Assembly: GCA_022820545.1 (NCBI GenBank)
Contig: JAJEFG010000046.1
Span: 56,973 to 120,972, forward strand
DNA: 64,000 bases
Direction: 5' to 3'
From: Acidobacteriota bacterium
Lineage (GTDB): Bacteria > Acidobacteriota > Vicinamibacteria > Marinacidobacterales > Marinacidobacteraceae
In this document: positions 8,341-17,898 of the stretch, in pieces
Layout of the letters: every line of letters starts with the position of its first letter
Position numbering within the stretch: position 1 is the stretch's first letter
Made by a program: the position numbers and the translations under genes
The notes under the pieces: generated by a model
Told to the model about the DNA's origin: nothing
The model's database searches: none
What the model saw: the letters and a program-made list of their open reading frames with translations, nothing else

Positions 8341-11268
8341 CTAGAAGGAGTAGCGGATCGCCAGCTCCATCTGGCGGGAGGGGGCGTTGATGTTCGACGC
8401 CAGCGAACCTTCGTTGTCGCCGAAACCGCTCGAGCGCAGGTTTCCGCTCGCGTTCCCGAAATTCGCCCGGTCGAAGGCGTTCAGCACCTGGAAGACCACT
8501 TCCAGACCGTGGGTTCCGCTCACGTAGAAGGTCTTCGAGGCGCGGAAGTCGAAGTTCAGGAAGTTCGAACAGGAGAAGTCGGCCACCGAAGCCCGGCCAA
8601 TCTCCTGCCGGTAGGCGTTCGCGAGACCCAGATCCAGGTTGCGGCAGGCAAAGGCGTTCGACGCGTTGAAGCCCGGCGGCAAGTCACCCGAGTAGAGGTC
8701 GCCGTTGAGGTTGGTTCCCGAATCCACGCGCACCGCGAGCGGCGAACGGTAGTCCATGATCGTCGAGAGCCGGATATCGAACGGCAGCACCACGATGGCG
8801 CTGCTCACCAGTCGATGGCGCCGGTCGGTGCCGCCGGGAGTCGTGACCTGTGTGTATCCGGGGAAGCGGCTGTCCCAAGCGGAAGGCTCGGTATTGCGCG
8901 TCCAGAACTCGGTCGTTTCCGTCTTGGCCAGGGTGTAGCTGACCAGGAACTGCCAGCCGTCGGCATAGCGCTTTTCGAACTTGGCGAAAAACGCCTGGTA
9001 GTCGTGGTCGAGCAGCGAGAAGGACGTGTTCACGCGGTTGAACTGGGGCCAGGGGCGCACGCCGTTCACCGGGTAGTTGATGTTCACGTTGCGCATCGCG
9101 TCGGCGCGGGTCGCCACCCGGGTCAGGTCGAGCGAGAGCGCCATGTCGTCCCGGAGCTGGTGCGCCATCCCCAGGTTGAAGTGGTGCGCGTAGGGCTGCT
9201 CGTAGTCGTTGTCCAGAAGGGTGATGTTCGGCGGCGCCGTGGACAGGAATTCCTCGCGCGTCTGACCCGGGTATGGATCCGGGTAGCCGGGGTCGATGAT
9301 GACGATCGACTGCGCCTGGTGCCACCAGCGCTCCCCGAAGTTGGTGAGCGTCCGGATGTTCTCGAAGAACTTGCCGTAGCCGCCCTTCACCGTGGTACGG
9401 CCGGTGCCGTCGCCCGAGAGGTCATAGACGAACCCGATCCGCGGTCCCCAGTTGTTGTTGTCGCCGCGGGCATCGGCGCCCTCGTGCCATGGGATCGGCA
9501 GCGGAAACTGGATGTCCCGGATGTCCTCGTTGAACGTGCCGACCTGGAGGTCGTAGCGGAGGCCAAGGTTGAGGGTGAGGCGGTCGCTGGTCCAGTCGTC
9601 CTGGGCGTACACCGAGAAGTGGTGCACCGGGACGTCGTCGAAACGCGGCTGCGACTGGGTGTAGGAGATCGGGTAGGTGTCCGGGTTGTCCGGATCGAAC
9701 GGGTCGTTGGTGTCGAAGGTAAACCTGCCGTTGAACCCCCCGGTGCTGTCGGCCTTGAACTCGATGTAGTTGTAGTCCACCCCGAACTTGACCTGGTTGT
9801 CGCCGCCGAGCCCCTGGGTGAACCAGGTGAAGTCGTCCTTGAACTGCCAACGGGTCTCGGGGCCCATCTGGTCGTTGCAGGATCCGGTGCGCAGGTCGGG
9901 GCGATAGATCTGTTGATCACAGAGAGCCAGCCGCTCCGGGCTGAAGTCGCCGGCGTCGAAGGACCCGTTGCTCCAGGCCGGGCTGACCTCATACTTCGAG
10001 AACGCCCGCTGGAAACGGAACTCGTTCAGCGAGTTGGCGCCGGTCACCGAAGTGACCCCGAACACCTCGGCATTCCGTGGCACCGCGAAGTCGAACCCCT
10101 CCGTGGTGATTCCCCGGGCATTCAGGTTGGGGCGGTACTCGTTCTCCCATGCCACCCGAAGCCAGACCTGGTGGTCGTCGCTCAGTTGGTGGTTCAGCCG
10201 GGCGAGCCACATGTAGCGCCACTCGTCCTTCGGGAAGGTGCCGTCGAACTCGGGGAAGACGCCGCGGGTGTCGATGTCGTAGAAGAGCTCCTCGTTCGTC
10301 CGCTCGTAGGCGAAGAAGAAGTGGGTGCGGTCCTCCACGATGGGGCCGCCGAAGGAGCCGCCGAATTGGTGCCGGCGGTACTCCGGCTTTTCGAAGCTCG
10401 GGTCGTTCGCCTGGAACTCCTTCTGCTGGTGGGTGAGTTCGGTGAGCGCCTTGTCACGGAAGAACCAGAAGGCGCTGCCCGCGAAGTTGTTCGTTCCCGT
10501 CTTCGTCGCCACCGTCATGAGGCCGCCGGTCGCGAGCCCGTACTCCGCCTTGAAGTTGCTCGTCGTGACCTGGAACTCGCCGATGGCGTCCATCGGGAAG
10601 TTCTGCCGCGCCTCGCCCATCTCGGCCCAGGTGTTGTTCACCCCGTCCACGATGAAGGCGTTCGCGTAGTAGCGGCCGCCGGCGCCCATGTTCACGTTGC
10701 CGCGGTAGTAGAAGCCGCGGATCGCGTCCTGGCTGGTGCCGGGGGTCAGCAGCGCAAGATCTACCCAGCGGCGCGACGCCACCGGCAGGTCCTGGATCTG
10801 GAGATCCGAGACCGAGGTGGAGATGTCGGAGCGCCGGGTGTCCAGCAGCGGCGCCGTTCCGGTGACCGTGACCGTTTCCTCGACCTGCGCGAGCGCCAGT
10901 TCCTGGTTCAGGATGATCGTCTGCTGGATGGTCAGCAGCACGCCCGTCGTCTCGACCGTCTGGAAACCGGAGAGCTCCGCCCGGATCGTGTAGGTCCCGG
11001 GCAGCAGCGCCGGTAGTCGGTAGTCGCCGCTCGCATCGGAGGTGGAACTCCGGGAGACCCCGGTGTCCTCGTTCACCGCCGTGACGGTGGCGCCCGGAAG
11101 GACGGCGCCGGTCGAGTCGATCACCTGGCCCTCGATCTGCCCGTACTGGGCGAGGGCCGGTGTCGCGAGGAGGAGGGCGGCGGCCAGGACGGCCGCCCCC
11201 GAACAGATACGGGTTCTCCGGCGCCTCCGATTGCGGGCTGGGTTCCTGTATCTCGTCGTGCTGGCCAT
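8341..11268 (-). CDS. TonB-dependent receptor with N-terminal carboxypeptidase-regulatory domain (Oar-like)
   Basis: Start chosen at MASTTRYRN; 'GQIEGQVIDSTGAVLPGATVTAVNEDTG', plug region 'TGTAPLLDTRRSDISTSVSDLQIQDLPVASRR', long beta-barrel ending in Phe (ELAIRYSF). Confidence 0.92.
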   Translation of the reverse strand: MASTTRYRNPARNRRRRRTRICSGAAVLAAALLLATPALAQYGQIEGQVIDSTGAVLPGATVTAVNEDTGVSRSSTSDASGDYRLPALLPGTYTIRAELSGFQTVETTGVLLTIQQTIILNQELALAQVEETVTVTGTAPLLDTRRSDISTSVSDLQIQDLPVASRRWVDLALLTPGTSQDAIRGFYYRGNVNMGAGGRYYANAFIVDGVNNTWAEMGEARQNFPMDAIGEFQVTTSNFKAEYGLATGGLMTVATKTGTNNFAGSAFWFFRDKALTELTHQQKEFQANDPSFEKPEYRRHQFGGSFGGPIVEDRTHFFFAYERTNEELFYDIDTRGVFPEFDGTFPKDEWRYMWLARLNHQLSDDHQVWLRVAWENEYRPNLNARGITTEGFDFAVPRNAEVFGVTSVTGANSLNEFRFQRAFSKYEVSPAWSNGSFDAGDFSPERLALCDQQIYRPDLRTGSCNDQMGPETRWQFKDDFTWFTQGLGGDNQVKFGVDYNYIEFKADSTGGFNGRFTFDTNDPFDPDNPDTYPISYTQSQPRFDDVPVHHFSVYAQDDWTSDRLTLNLGLRYDLQVGTFNEDIRDIQFPLPIPWHEGADARGDNNNWGPRIGFVYDLSGDGTGRTTVKGGYGKFFENIRTLTNFGERWWHQAQSIVIIDPGYPDPYPGQTREEFLSTAPPNITLLDNDYEQPYAHHFNLGMAHQLRDDMALSLDLTRVATRADAMRNVNINYPVNGVRPWPQFNRVNTSFSLLDHDYQAFFAKFEKRYADGWQFLVSYTLAKTETTEFWTRNTEPSAWDSRFPGYTQVTTPGGTDRRHRLVSSAIVVLPFDIRLSTIMDYRSPLAVRVDSGTNLNGDLYSGDLPPGFNASNAFACRNLDLGLANAYRQEIGRASVADFSCSNFLNFDFRASKTFYVSGTHGLEVVFQVLNAFDRANFGNASGNLRSSGFGDNEGSLASNINAPSRQMELAIRYSF

Positions 11269-11369
11269 GTTTGGCGCTCCTCCTAAGTGGAATGAAACGA
11301 CGTGGTGATGCCGGGCCAGATGACCGCGGCGGTTCGGAAAGTGTCGGATCCGGCGATCGTCCTCCGCTC

Positions 11370-11876
11370 CTATTCGGCCTTGAACATGGCCATCAGGACG
11401 GTCTCGCCCCACTCGAAGTGGAGCATGCCGTCGTTCCCCTGTCCGTGGAGAACGACCGTGAACTGTTCGCGCGCCTCGCCCGGGTGGACCATGAGCGAGA
11501 TCTCGGCGACATCCTTCGAGGCGTCGTGCTCGGTGCCCCACTGCCCGGTCTGCGAGTTCACCAGCAGCGTCCAGCCGTCGCCCATCTTCTTCGCGAAGAG
11601 GCTGTAGGAACCGGCCGCGATCTTCGTGCCGGCGAAGTCGAGGTCGCCGCTCGTGGTCAGGGTGGTGGAGGCGTCGGCGCCGAGCCGCCACACCATGCCG
11701 TCGGTGGCCTGGCCCAGCATGTCGCGGCCATTGAGGCTCGGGCGGCCGTACTCGATGGAAACCGCCGCACCACCCACGGTGGCCTCGGCGGTTCCCCGCG
11801 GGCTCTGGGCGAAGGCAGTCGGAACGGTGATGAGGATGGCGGCGGCAACGACGCCGCCGAGAACACGGGTCTTCAT
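11370..11876 (-). CDS. DUF2911 domain secreted protein
   Basis: 'MKTRVLGGVVAAAILITVPTAFAQ' signal; 'AAVSIEYGRPSLNGRDMLG...VWRLGADASTTLTTSGDLDFAGTKIAAGSYSLFA' is characteristic of DUF2911. Confidence 0.85.
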   Translation of the reverse strand: MKTRVLGGVVAAAILITVPTAFAQSPRGTAEATVGGAAVSIEYGRPSLNGRDMLGQATDGMVWRLGADASTTLTTSGDLDFAGTKIAAGSYSLFAKKMGDGWTLLVNSQTGQWGTEHDASKDVAEISLMVHPGEAREQFTVVLHGQGNDGMLHFEWGETVLMAMFKAE

Positions 11877-11914
11877 GAGGGACTCCTTAGTTTCTGGTGG
11901 TTGAGTGGTTGATT

Positions 11915-12532
11915 TCAAACGCCTACCGGAATGCGGCGGGCAATGGATTTCGAGGGGGACCGGCGCCGGATGCCGATGACGCGGCCCTTCTCGGGGGGCT
12001 CCGGCAGGCCCTCCAGGCGCCGGGCGATCTCCTCGAGGAGTTCGTAGTACTCGGCCGGCATCGGCGCGGAGCGGCGGGTCCGCATGTCCACGTAGCAGCC
12101 GATGTGCTCGCAGGTCGCGGAAAGCACCGGCTCACCGGTCCCCGACTCCGGCTCACCGTAGAGCCGGAGAAACGCGTGGATCAGCTTCTCGCTGAAGTCG
12201 AGGAGCTGGTAGGTGACGAAGAACGAGCGCCCCGGATGCAGCTCGGCCTGGTAGGTGACGTGGTCTTCGAGCGCGAAGGTGGACCCGTGATCGTTGTCGT
12301 TGTCCCAGAGTCCGATGCGGGCCAGCATGTGTTGTGTCGCCTGGTCGAAGGCGCGCCGGTAATAGACGACGTTCATGTGGCCGTTCCGGTCGGTCCAGTC
12401 GGGCGCGACGACGCCCTCGTAGATGCGGAACCCGCGTTCGGGATCGAGGACCAGGTCGGGAGGCAGGCGGAAGGGCACGGCGACCCGGTAGATTACGTGA
12501 ACGGCGAGCCGGCGGCCTTGGTGGGGCCCCAT
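11915..12532 (-). CDS. Hotdog-fold acyl-CoA thioesterase (betainyl-CoA thioesterase-like)
   Basis: 'VVAPDWTDRNGHMNVVYYRRAFDQATQHML' hotdog active-site segment; 'ALEDHVTYQAELHPG'. Confidence 0.75.
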   Translation of the reverse strand: MGPHQGRRLAVHVIYRVAVPFRLPPDLVLDPERGFRIYEGVVAPDWTDRNGHMNVVYYRRAFDQATQHMLARIGLWDNDNDHGSTFALEDHVTYQAELHPGRSFFVTYQLLDFSEKLIHAFLRLYGEPESGTGEPVLSATCEHIGCYVDMRTRRSAPMPAEYYELLEEIARRLEGLPEPPEKGRVIGIRRRSPSKSIARRIPVGV

Positions 12533-12550
12533 AATGAGACCTGAGGTTCC

Positions 12551-12602
12551 GCGTTTTCGCCCGCCGGGGGCGGGCGATGCCGGCCGGAGGCCGGCGCTCC
12601 GA
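12551..12602. repeat. REP-like element, class 1
   Basis: GCGTTTTCGCCCGCCGGGGGCGGGCGATGCCGGCCGGAGGCCGGCGCTCCGA. Confidence 0.78.
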
Positions 12603-12614
12603 GGAGGGCTCGTC

Positions 12615-14768
12615 ATGCCGTTTGTCGCTCGCCGTTCCACCCGCGCGCTGTCGATCGCAGCACTGTTGGCCCCGGGATGCGCGCCCGACTGGCCGCCACC
12701 GCCGGAGACCCGCGTGGAGGTGGTCGTCGACACCATCCACGGGGTCGAGATCCCCGATCCGTACCGCTGGCTCGAGGACCAGGACAGCCCCGAGACCCGG
12801 GCCTGGATCGATGCCCAGAACGCGTACGCCGAGCAGATCGTTTCGGACGACGCGCTCGAAGCCCGTCTGGCGGCCCGTCTCACCGAGCTGATGGAAGTCG
12901 CGCAGGTGTCCGCGCCGCGCAGCGCCGGCGAGCACGAGCTGTTCACGCTGCGGCGCCCCGGCGAACTCCAGGCGCGCATCTACCGGCGCCCGAAGCCGGA
13001 GGGGGAACCCACTGGAGAACGGCCCGACCCGGGCGGGGAGTACGAACTCCTCCTCGACGCCCAGGCGCTGGGCTTCGACGACTGGGCGAGCATCGACATC
13101 GTGGACATCTCTCCCGACGGCAAGCTCCTCCTCTACCGGATCCGGGACGGCGGGCTCGACGAGATCATGGTGCGCCTCTTCGACCTCGACACGCTGGAAG
13201 ACCGGCCCGAGCGGCTGCCCGAAGCGCTCTACGGGACCATCGCCTTCGACGGCACGGGCGAGGGCTTCTACTACGTTCACCGGTCGCGGCATGACGGGCC
13301 GCGAGCCCGCTATCACCGGATCGGGACCGGGATGAGCGAGGACCGGGAGATCTTCGGCGAGGGCTACGGGCCGGAGACCTTCCTCCGGCTCGAGGAGATC
13401 GAGGACGGCCGGCTGCTGCTCCTCGGCGTCCAGCACGGCTGGATGCGGAACGACATCTTCGTGATGGACCGGCAGAGCGGCGAGGTCCACCCGATCATCG
13501 AGGGCGAACGCGCCCACGTCAATGCCCGCTACGAGGAGGGCCGGCTCCTCCTCACCACCGACCTCGACGCGTCCAACTACCGGGTGATCGCGATCCCCAC
13601 GGCGGGCGTCGACCCGTCCCGCTGGTCGGACCGCTCCCGGTGGACCGACTGGATCCCCGAGCAGGAGCACCTGCTCCGCGGCTACACCACGATCGGGGAC
13701 CGGACCTACGTGGAGCTGCTCGCGAACGTCGCCTCCCGCATCCTCGTCTTCGAGGCGGGGGACGGAGCGGCTCTCGAGCCGGTGGACGAGATCCCCCTGC
13801 CCGACTACCACACAGCCAGCCTCAGCAAGCTGGGCGAGGACGGGGCAATGCTCACCCTGTCTTCGTTCACCGTTCCCCAGACCCGCTACCGGCTCGATCT
13901 CGAAACCTGGGAGCGGGAACTCATCGAGCCGCCCCGCCCCGAGTACGACGGCAGCGACGTCCTGGTGGAGCAGGTCTGGTACACCTCGAAGGACGGGACC
14001 GAGGCGCCGATGTACATCATGCGGCCGCGCGGGGTGGAACCGGACGGCAACCTCCCCACCCTGCTCCACGGCTACGGCGGCTTCAACGTGAGCGTCACGC
14101 CGTCCTTCCGGGCGCAGGCGGCGGTCTGGGTGGAAGCCGGGGGCGTCTTCGCGGTGGCGACCCTGCGGGGCGGCAGCGAGTTCGGCGAGGACTGGCACCG
14201 GGACGGCATGCTGGAGAACAAGCAGAACGTCTTCGACGATTTCATCGCCTCGGCGGAGTGGCTCATCGGGAACGGCTACACGAACCCGGACCGGTTGGCC
14301 ATCATGGGGGGGAGCAACGGCGGCCTGCTGGTCGCCAGTTCCTTCACGCAGCGGCCCGAGCTCTACCGCGCGGTCTACTGCGGATTCCCCGACCTCGACA
14401 TGGTCCGGTTCTACACCTTCACGGAGACGAACAACATGCCGGCGCTCCTCGAGTACGGGAACGCCGGGATCCCCGAGCAGTTCGAGTTCCTCCGCCAGTA
14501 CTCGCCCTACCAGGCGGTCGAGGACGGGACCGACTACCCGGCGGTGATGTTTACCCAGGGCGACCTCGACACCCGGGTGCCGCCGCTGCAGGGCCGAAAG
14601 ATGGCGGCGCGGGTGCAGGCCGCCTCCACGTCAGGCCTGCCGGTGATCCTCCGCTACCGCCCGCGTGCGGGGCACGCCGGCGGCCGCAGCCGCGTCCCGG
14701 ACCGGGCCATGGACACCGCCTTCCTGATGATGCAGCTCGGCATGAGTTACGGGGAGGAGGCGCGCTGA
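12615..14768 (+). CDS. S9A family prolyl oligopeptidase
   Basis: 'DPYRWLEDQDSPETRAWIDAQN', catalytic 'AIMGGSNGGLLVASS', 'GDLDTRVPPLQGRKMAARVQ', C-terminal 'AGHAGGRS'. Confidence 0.93.
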   Translation: MPFVARRSTRALSIAALLAPGCAPDWPPPPETRVEVVVDTIHGVEIPDPYRWLEDQDSPETRAWIDAQNAYAEQIVSDDALEARLAARLTELMEVAQVSAPRSAGEHELFTLRRPGELQARIYRRPKPEGEPTGERPDPGGEYELLLDAQALGFDDWASIDIVDISPDGKLLLYRIRDGGLDEIMVRLFDLDTLEDRPERLPEALYGTIAFDGTGEGFYYVHRSRHDGPRARYHRIGTGMSEDREIFGEGYGPETFLRLEEIEDGRLLLLGVQHGWMRNDIFVMDRQSGEVHPIIEGERAHVNARYEEGRLLLTTDLDASNYRVIAIPTAGVDPSRWSDRSRWTDWIPEQEHLLRGYTTIGDRTYVELLANVASRILVFEAGDGAALEPVDEIPLPDYHTASLSKLGEDGAMLTLSSFTVPQTRYRLDLETWERELIEPPRPEYDGSDVLVEQVWYTSKDGTEAPMYIMRPRGVEPDGNLPTLLHGYGGFNVSVTPSFRAQAAVWVEAGGVFAVATLRGGSEFGEDWHRDGMLENKQNVFDDFIASAEWLIGNGYTNPDRLAIMGGSNGGLLVASSFTQRPELYRAVYCGFPDLDMVRFYTFTETNNMPALLEYGNAGIPEQFEFLRQYSPYQAVEDGTDYPAVMFTQGDLDTRVPPLQGRKMAARVQAASTSGLPVILRYRPRAGHAGGRSRVPDRAMDTAFLMMQLGMSYGEEAR

Positions 14769-14788
14769 GCGGATGGTGCACGAGGACG

Positions 14789-14827
14789 GGTCTGCACAGA
14801 GGGCCGCGACAGCCTGGGGTGCAGACC
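14789..14827. repeat. Inverted repeat GGTCTGCAC...GTGCAGACC between convergent genes
   Basis: GGTCTGCAC (14789-14797) is the exact reverse complement of GTGCAGACC (14819-14827). Confidence 0.7.
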
Positions 14828-14867
14828 ATTCAGATGGTGAATGATTCTCATTCACATAGTGAATGGT
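14825..14867. promoter_or_regulatory. Nested palindrome resembling Fur-type box(es)
   Basis: ACCATTCA-GATG-GTGAATGA-TTC-TCATTCAC-ATAG-TGAATGGT: two nested perfect inverted repeats. The inner 19-mer GTGAATGATTCTCATTCAC resembles the Fur consensus GATAATGATAATCATTATC. Confidence 0.5.
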
Positions 14868-14976
14868 CTTCGTTCAAGTGGCGGAGGGCCCGGTAGCGCC
14901 AACGGCTTGGACCTAAAGCGGTGGTCGGCGTCGCTCACCCACTGGCGAGCGAAACCAACGCGATTCAGGTCGCGGG

Positions 14977-16602
14977 TCAGCCCAGCGTCGGCGCGAAGGT
15001 CGGGGCCCGCCGCTGCTGCGTCGCCTGCTCGTAGGCGTAGGCGATGCGGATGAGCACCGGCTCGCTCCACGCCCGCCCGAAGAAGGAGACGCCCGCCGGC
15101 AGTCCGGACACGAACCCCATGGGCACGCTGATGTCCGGGTACCCCGCGATGGCGGCGGGCCCGGCGCTGCTGCCGCCGTCCAGCCGGTCGCCCTTGATGT
15201 GGTCGGTGACCCAGGGCAGGTCGCGGGTGGGGGCGACGATGGCGTCGAGCTGGTGCTCGTCCATGAGGGCGTCGATGCCGTCCTCCCGGTTGGCGCGCTG
15301 GATCGTGCGCTTCGCGTTCAGGTAGGCCTCGTCGGTGAGCGGGCCGCGAGCCTCGGACGCGATCATGCGCTCCTGGCCGAAGTGGGGCATCTCGAGCTCG
15401 GCGTTTTGCTCGTTGAACTCGATGATGTCGGCGAGAGTCTTCACCCCGACGTCGGGACCCAGGGTCGCCAGGTAGGCGTTCAGGTCCGCCTTGAACTCGT
15501 ACTCGAGGAGCAGCAGGGGAAGTTCGTCGTTCCAGGCGGCCTCGGGCAGGTTCGCCGGGTCCACGATCACGGCGCCCGCGTCCGCCATCGCCTGGATCGC
15601 GTCGTCGAACAGCGCCGTGACCCGCGGATCGAAGCCGGTGAAGCTGCGCGCCACCCCGATGCGCGCGCCCTGGAGCCCGGCCGGATCGCAGAACTGCGCG
15701 TAGTCGGTGTGGAAGTTGCCCTCGCTCGAGGAGGTGGCCTCGTCGCGGGGGTCCACGCCCACGGCGCCGCCGAGCAGGATGGCCGCGTCGCGCACCGTCC
15801 GCGTCATGGGTCCGGCGGTGTCCTGGGAGTGGGAAATGGGGATGATCCCGGAGCGGCTCCAGAGGCCCACGGTGGGCTTGATGCCCACGATGCCGTTGCT
15901 GGATGAGGGGCACATGATGGAGCCTCCCGTCTCGGTGCCCACGGTCAGCGCGCACAGGTTCGCCGAGGCCGCCGTTCCCGAGCCGGAACTCGACCCGCAC
16001 GGGTTGCGGTCGAGGGCGTAGGGGTTCTTGCACTGGCCGCCCCGGGCGCTCCAGCCGCTGGTCGCCCGCTCGCCGCGGAAGTAGGCCCACTCGCTCATGT
16101 TGAGCTTGCCCAGGATGATCGCGCCGGCGGCGCGCAGGCGTTCGGCCACGAAGGAGTCCTGCGGCGGGATGGAGCCCTCAAGGGCGAGCGACCCCGCCGT
16201 GGTGGTCATGCGGTCGTGGGTGTCGAGGTTGTCCTTGAGCGCGACCGGGATCCCGTGGAGCGGTCCGCGCGGTCCATTCGCCTGACGCTCGGCATCGAGT
16301 TCGTCCGCGATCTCGAGCGCGTCCGGGTTGATCTCGATCATCGACCGCAATTCGGGGCCCTGCCGGTCCATGGCGTCGAGGCGCCCGAGGTAGGCCTCCG
16401 TGATGGAGCGGGCGGTGTGTTCGCCCGACTCCATCATGCGCTGGAGGTCGTCCGCGGTGATCTCGTCGAATTCGAACGGCGGGATCTCGCCCTGCGCGCC
16501 GGCGCCCGAAGGCGACTCGGAAGCGGGCGGGGCGCACGCGAGGTTCGCGGTCAGGCCGGCGCCGCCGGCTGCGGTGGTCTTCAGGAATGCTCTGCGGTCC
16601 AT
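14977..16602 (-). CDS. Amidase signature family protein, secreted (Tat-like signal)
   Basis: 'MDRRAFLKTTAAGGAGLTANLACAPP'; intact Ser-cisSer-Lys region: 'PVALKDNLDTHDRMTTTAGSLAL', 'GSSSGSGTAASANLCALTVGTETGGSIMCPSS'. Confidence 0.92.
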   Translation of the reverse strand: MDRRAFLKTTAAGGAGLTANLACAPPASESPSGAGAQGEIPPFEFDEITADDLQRMMESGEHTARSITEAYLGRLDAMDRQGPELRSMIEINPDALEIADELDAERQANGPRGPLHGIPVALKDNLDTHDRMTTTAGSLALEGSIPPQDSFVAERLRAAGAIILGKLNMSEWAYFRGERATSGWSARGGQCKNPYALDRNPCGSSSGSGTAASANLCALTVGTETGGSIMCPSSSNGIVGIKPTVGLWSRSGIIPISHSQDTAGPMTRTVRDAAILLGGAVGVDPRDEATSSSEGNFHTDYAQFCDPAGLQGARIGVARSFTGFDPRVTALFDDAIQAMADAGAVIVDPANLPEAAWNDELPLLLLEYEFKADLNAYLATLGPDVGVKTLADIIEFNEQNAELEMPHFGQERMIASEARGPLTDEAYLNAKRTIQRANREDGIDALMDEHQLDAIVAPTRDLPWVTDHIKGDRLDGGSSAGPAAIAGYPDISVPMGFVSGLPAGVSFFGRAWSEPVLIRIAYAYEQATQQRRAPTFAPTLG

Positions 16603-16710
16603 GGATGCTCCCCCGTTCGGCGCAGCATACCGATCACGCGATTCCCCAGGCGAGGGCGCAGCGGTCTCACCCACCCTGGCAGCCACCGGCCACCAAGCCG
16701 TGATCGCGCC

Positions 16711-16763
16711 GCCGGCTTGGAACGCCGGCTTCAGCCGGGCACAGCGGCCCGCAGGGCCGCGGG
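16711..16763. repeat. REP-like element, class 2
   Basis: GCCGGCTTGGAACGCCGGCTTCAGCCGGGCACAGCGGCCCGCAGGGCCGCGGG. Confidence 0.7.
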
Positions 16764-16864
16764 CGGTTCGTCGCTACGCCGGGTGCATTGGCGCGCGCAG
16801 CCGAGCCATCCCGGCGAATGAGGTCCGTCTCGCCGCCCGCCCGCGGCGGGCTGTGCCTGGCTGA

Positions 16865-17797
16865 TCAGCCAGCGAAAAGGGCGCTCTGGTGGACAAGGCC
16901 GCCTTCTACGAGCAACGCCACTCCGGCCAGCACGTCGTCCACGGCCCGGACTTCGGTGCCGAGGCCGAGCCCGGGCGCGGACTTGAGTTCCATGCAGGTC
17001 AGGCGGCGCACGGCCCAGAGAGCGCGTTCGGCGGAGGGTCGGTCCCGGGTTGCGGCCGGGTCCGCGAGATGCGCCCGGACGAGGCCGCTCCAGTAGGCGC
17101 GGAGGAGGTTCGGCGCACCGAAGATCTCGACGGCCTGGACGCGGCGTCCGTGGGTGATGCAGACGCCGCTCTGCCGCGGAAGTGGACCGCACGCCTCGAG
17201 TTCCTCGGCGGCGCGGCGCCGCGGTCGGTGGCGCCGGAATGCGGCGTCCTCCGCCTCATGGGCGGCCTGGGTCGGGGAGTCCGCTCCCTGACGGTGGAGG
17301 GTCTCGGCGACGGCCCGCCAGGCGGCCCCCTGGTCCACGCGGTGGCCGGCTTCTTCCCGGTAGCTCTGGCTCACCGAGGCGCGGACGTTTCGCCGCACCT
17401 CCGGTGGCGCCATGCGATGGCTGCGCTCATGCCGGGAAGCGGTGGCGGTCCTCGACGCCCCCGGGCGGCCCTCCCCCCAGCGGCCGGCCTCGAGGCAGGT
17501 CACCGGGATTTCGACGGTCGTGTAGGGAGGGACGAGCACGGTCGCGTTGGCGGTGCGGTCCTGGAGGCCGCCGAAGAAGTGCTCACCCTCGATGACCAGG
17601 ATGGGCGCATCGGTGGGATTCTCGGCCTTGAGGTGGGGTACCGAAGGGTTTTCGAGTTCGCCCACGACAAGACCGGACTTCGGTCCGGCCGCGATACGCG
17701 GAATCCGGTTTGCCGGCAGGTACACCGGAAAGAAGGAAACGCCGAGCCGCGTGATGGGTTGGCCGACGGCGGCGGTGTCGAGAGCGGGAACCGTCAT
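16865..17797 (-). CDS. ARPP-1 / DUF6569 family protein
   Basis: 310 aa; 'VSFFPVYLPANRIP', 'LKAENPTDAPILVIEGEHFFGGLQDRTANATVLVPPYTTVEIPVTCLEAGRW', 'VHQSALFAG' C-terminus. Confidence 0.75.
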   Translation of the reverse strand: MTVPALDTAAVGQPITRLGVSFFPVYLPANRIPRIAAGPKSGLVVGELENPSVPHLKAENPTDAPILVIEGEHFFGGLQDRTANATVLVPPYTTVEIPVTCLEAGRWGEGRPGASRTATASRHERSHRMAPPEVRRNVRASVSQSYREEAGHRVDQGAAWRAVAETLHRQGADSPTQAAHEAEDAAFRRHRPRRRAAEELEACGPLPRQSGVCITHGRRVQAVEIFGAPNLLRAYWSGLVRAHLADPAATRDRPSAERALWAVRRLTCMELKSAPGLGLGTEVRAVDDVLAGVALLVEGGLVHQSALFAG

Positions 17798-17816
17798 GGA
17801 ATACCTCCGGGAAGTG

Positions 17817-17840
17817 GTTATGATCTATTACGATCATAAC
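17817..17840. promoter_or_regulatory. Candidate operator in divergent promoter region
   Basis: GTTATGATC-TATTAC-GATCATAAC: perfect 9-bp inverted repeat with 6-nt spacer in an AT-rich intergenic segment between the divergent ARPP-1 and NUDIX-NrtR genes. Confidence 0.65.
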
Positions 17841-17898
17841 ATGTTATTGTCTTGATTACAATTTCTGTTCCGGACACGTTCTCCTCAGGAGCCACGCC

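Noticed and set aside
8218-11016. 932-aa plus-strand ORF
   Set aside because: Antisense to the TonB receptor; low-complexity Arg/Val/Glu composition and no domain signals.
12153-14198. 681-aa minus-strand ORF
   Set aside because: Antisense shadow of the prolyl oligopeptidase gene with no motifs.
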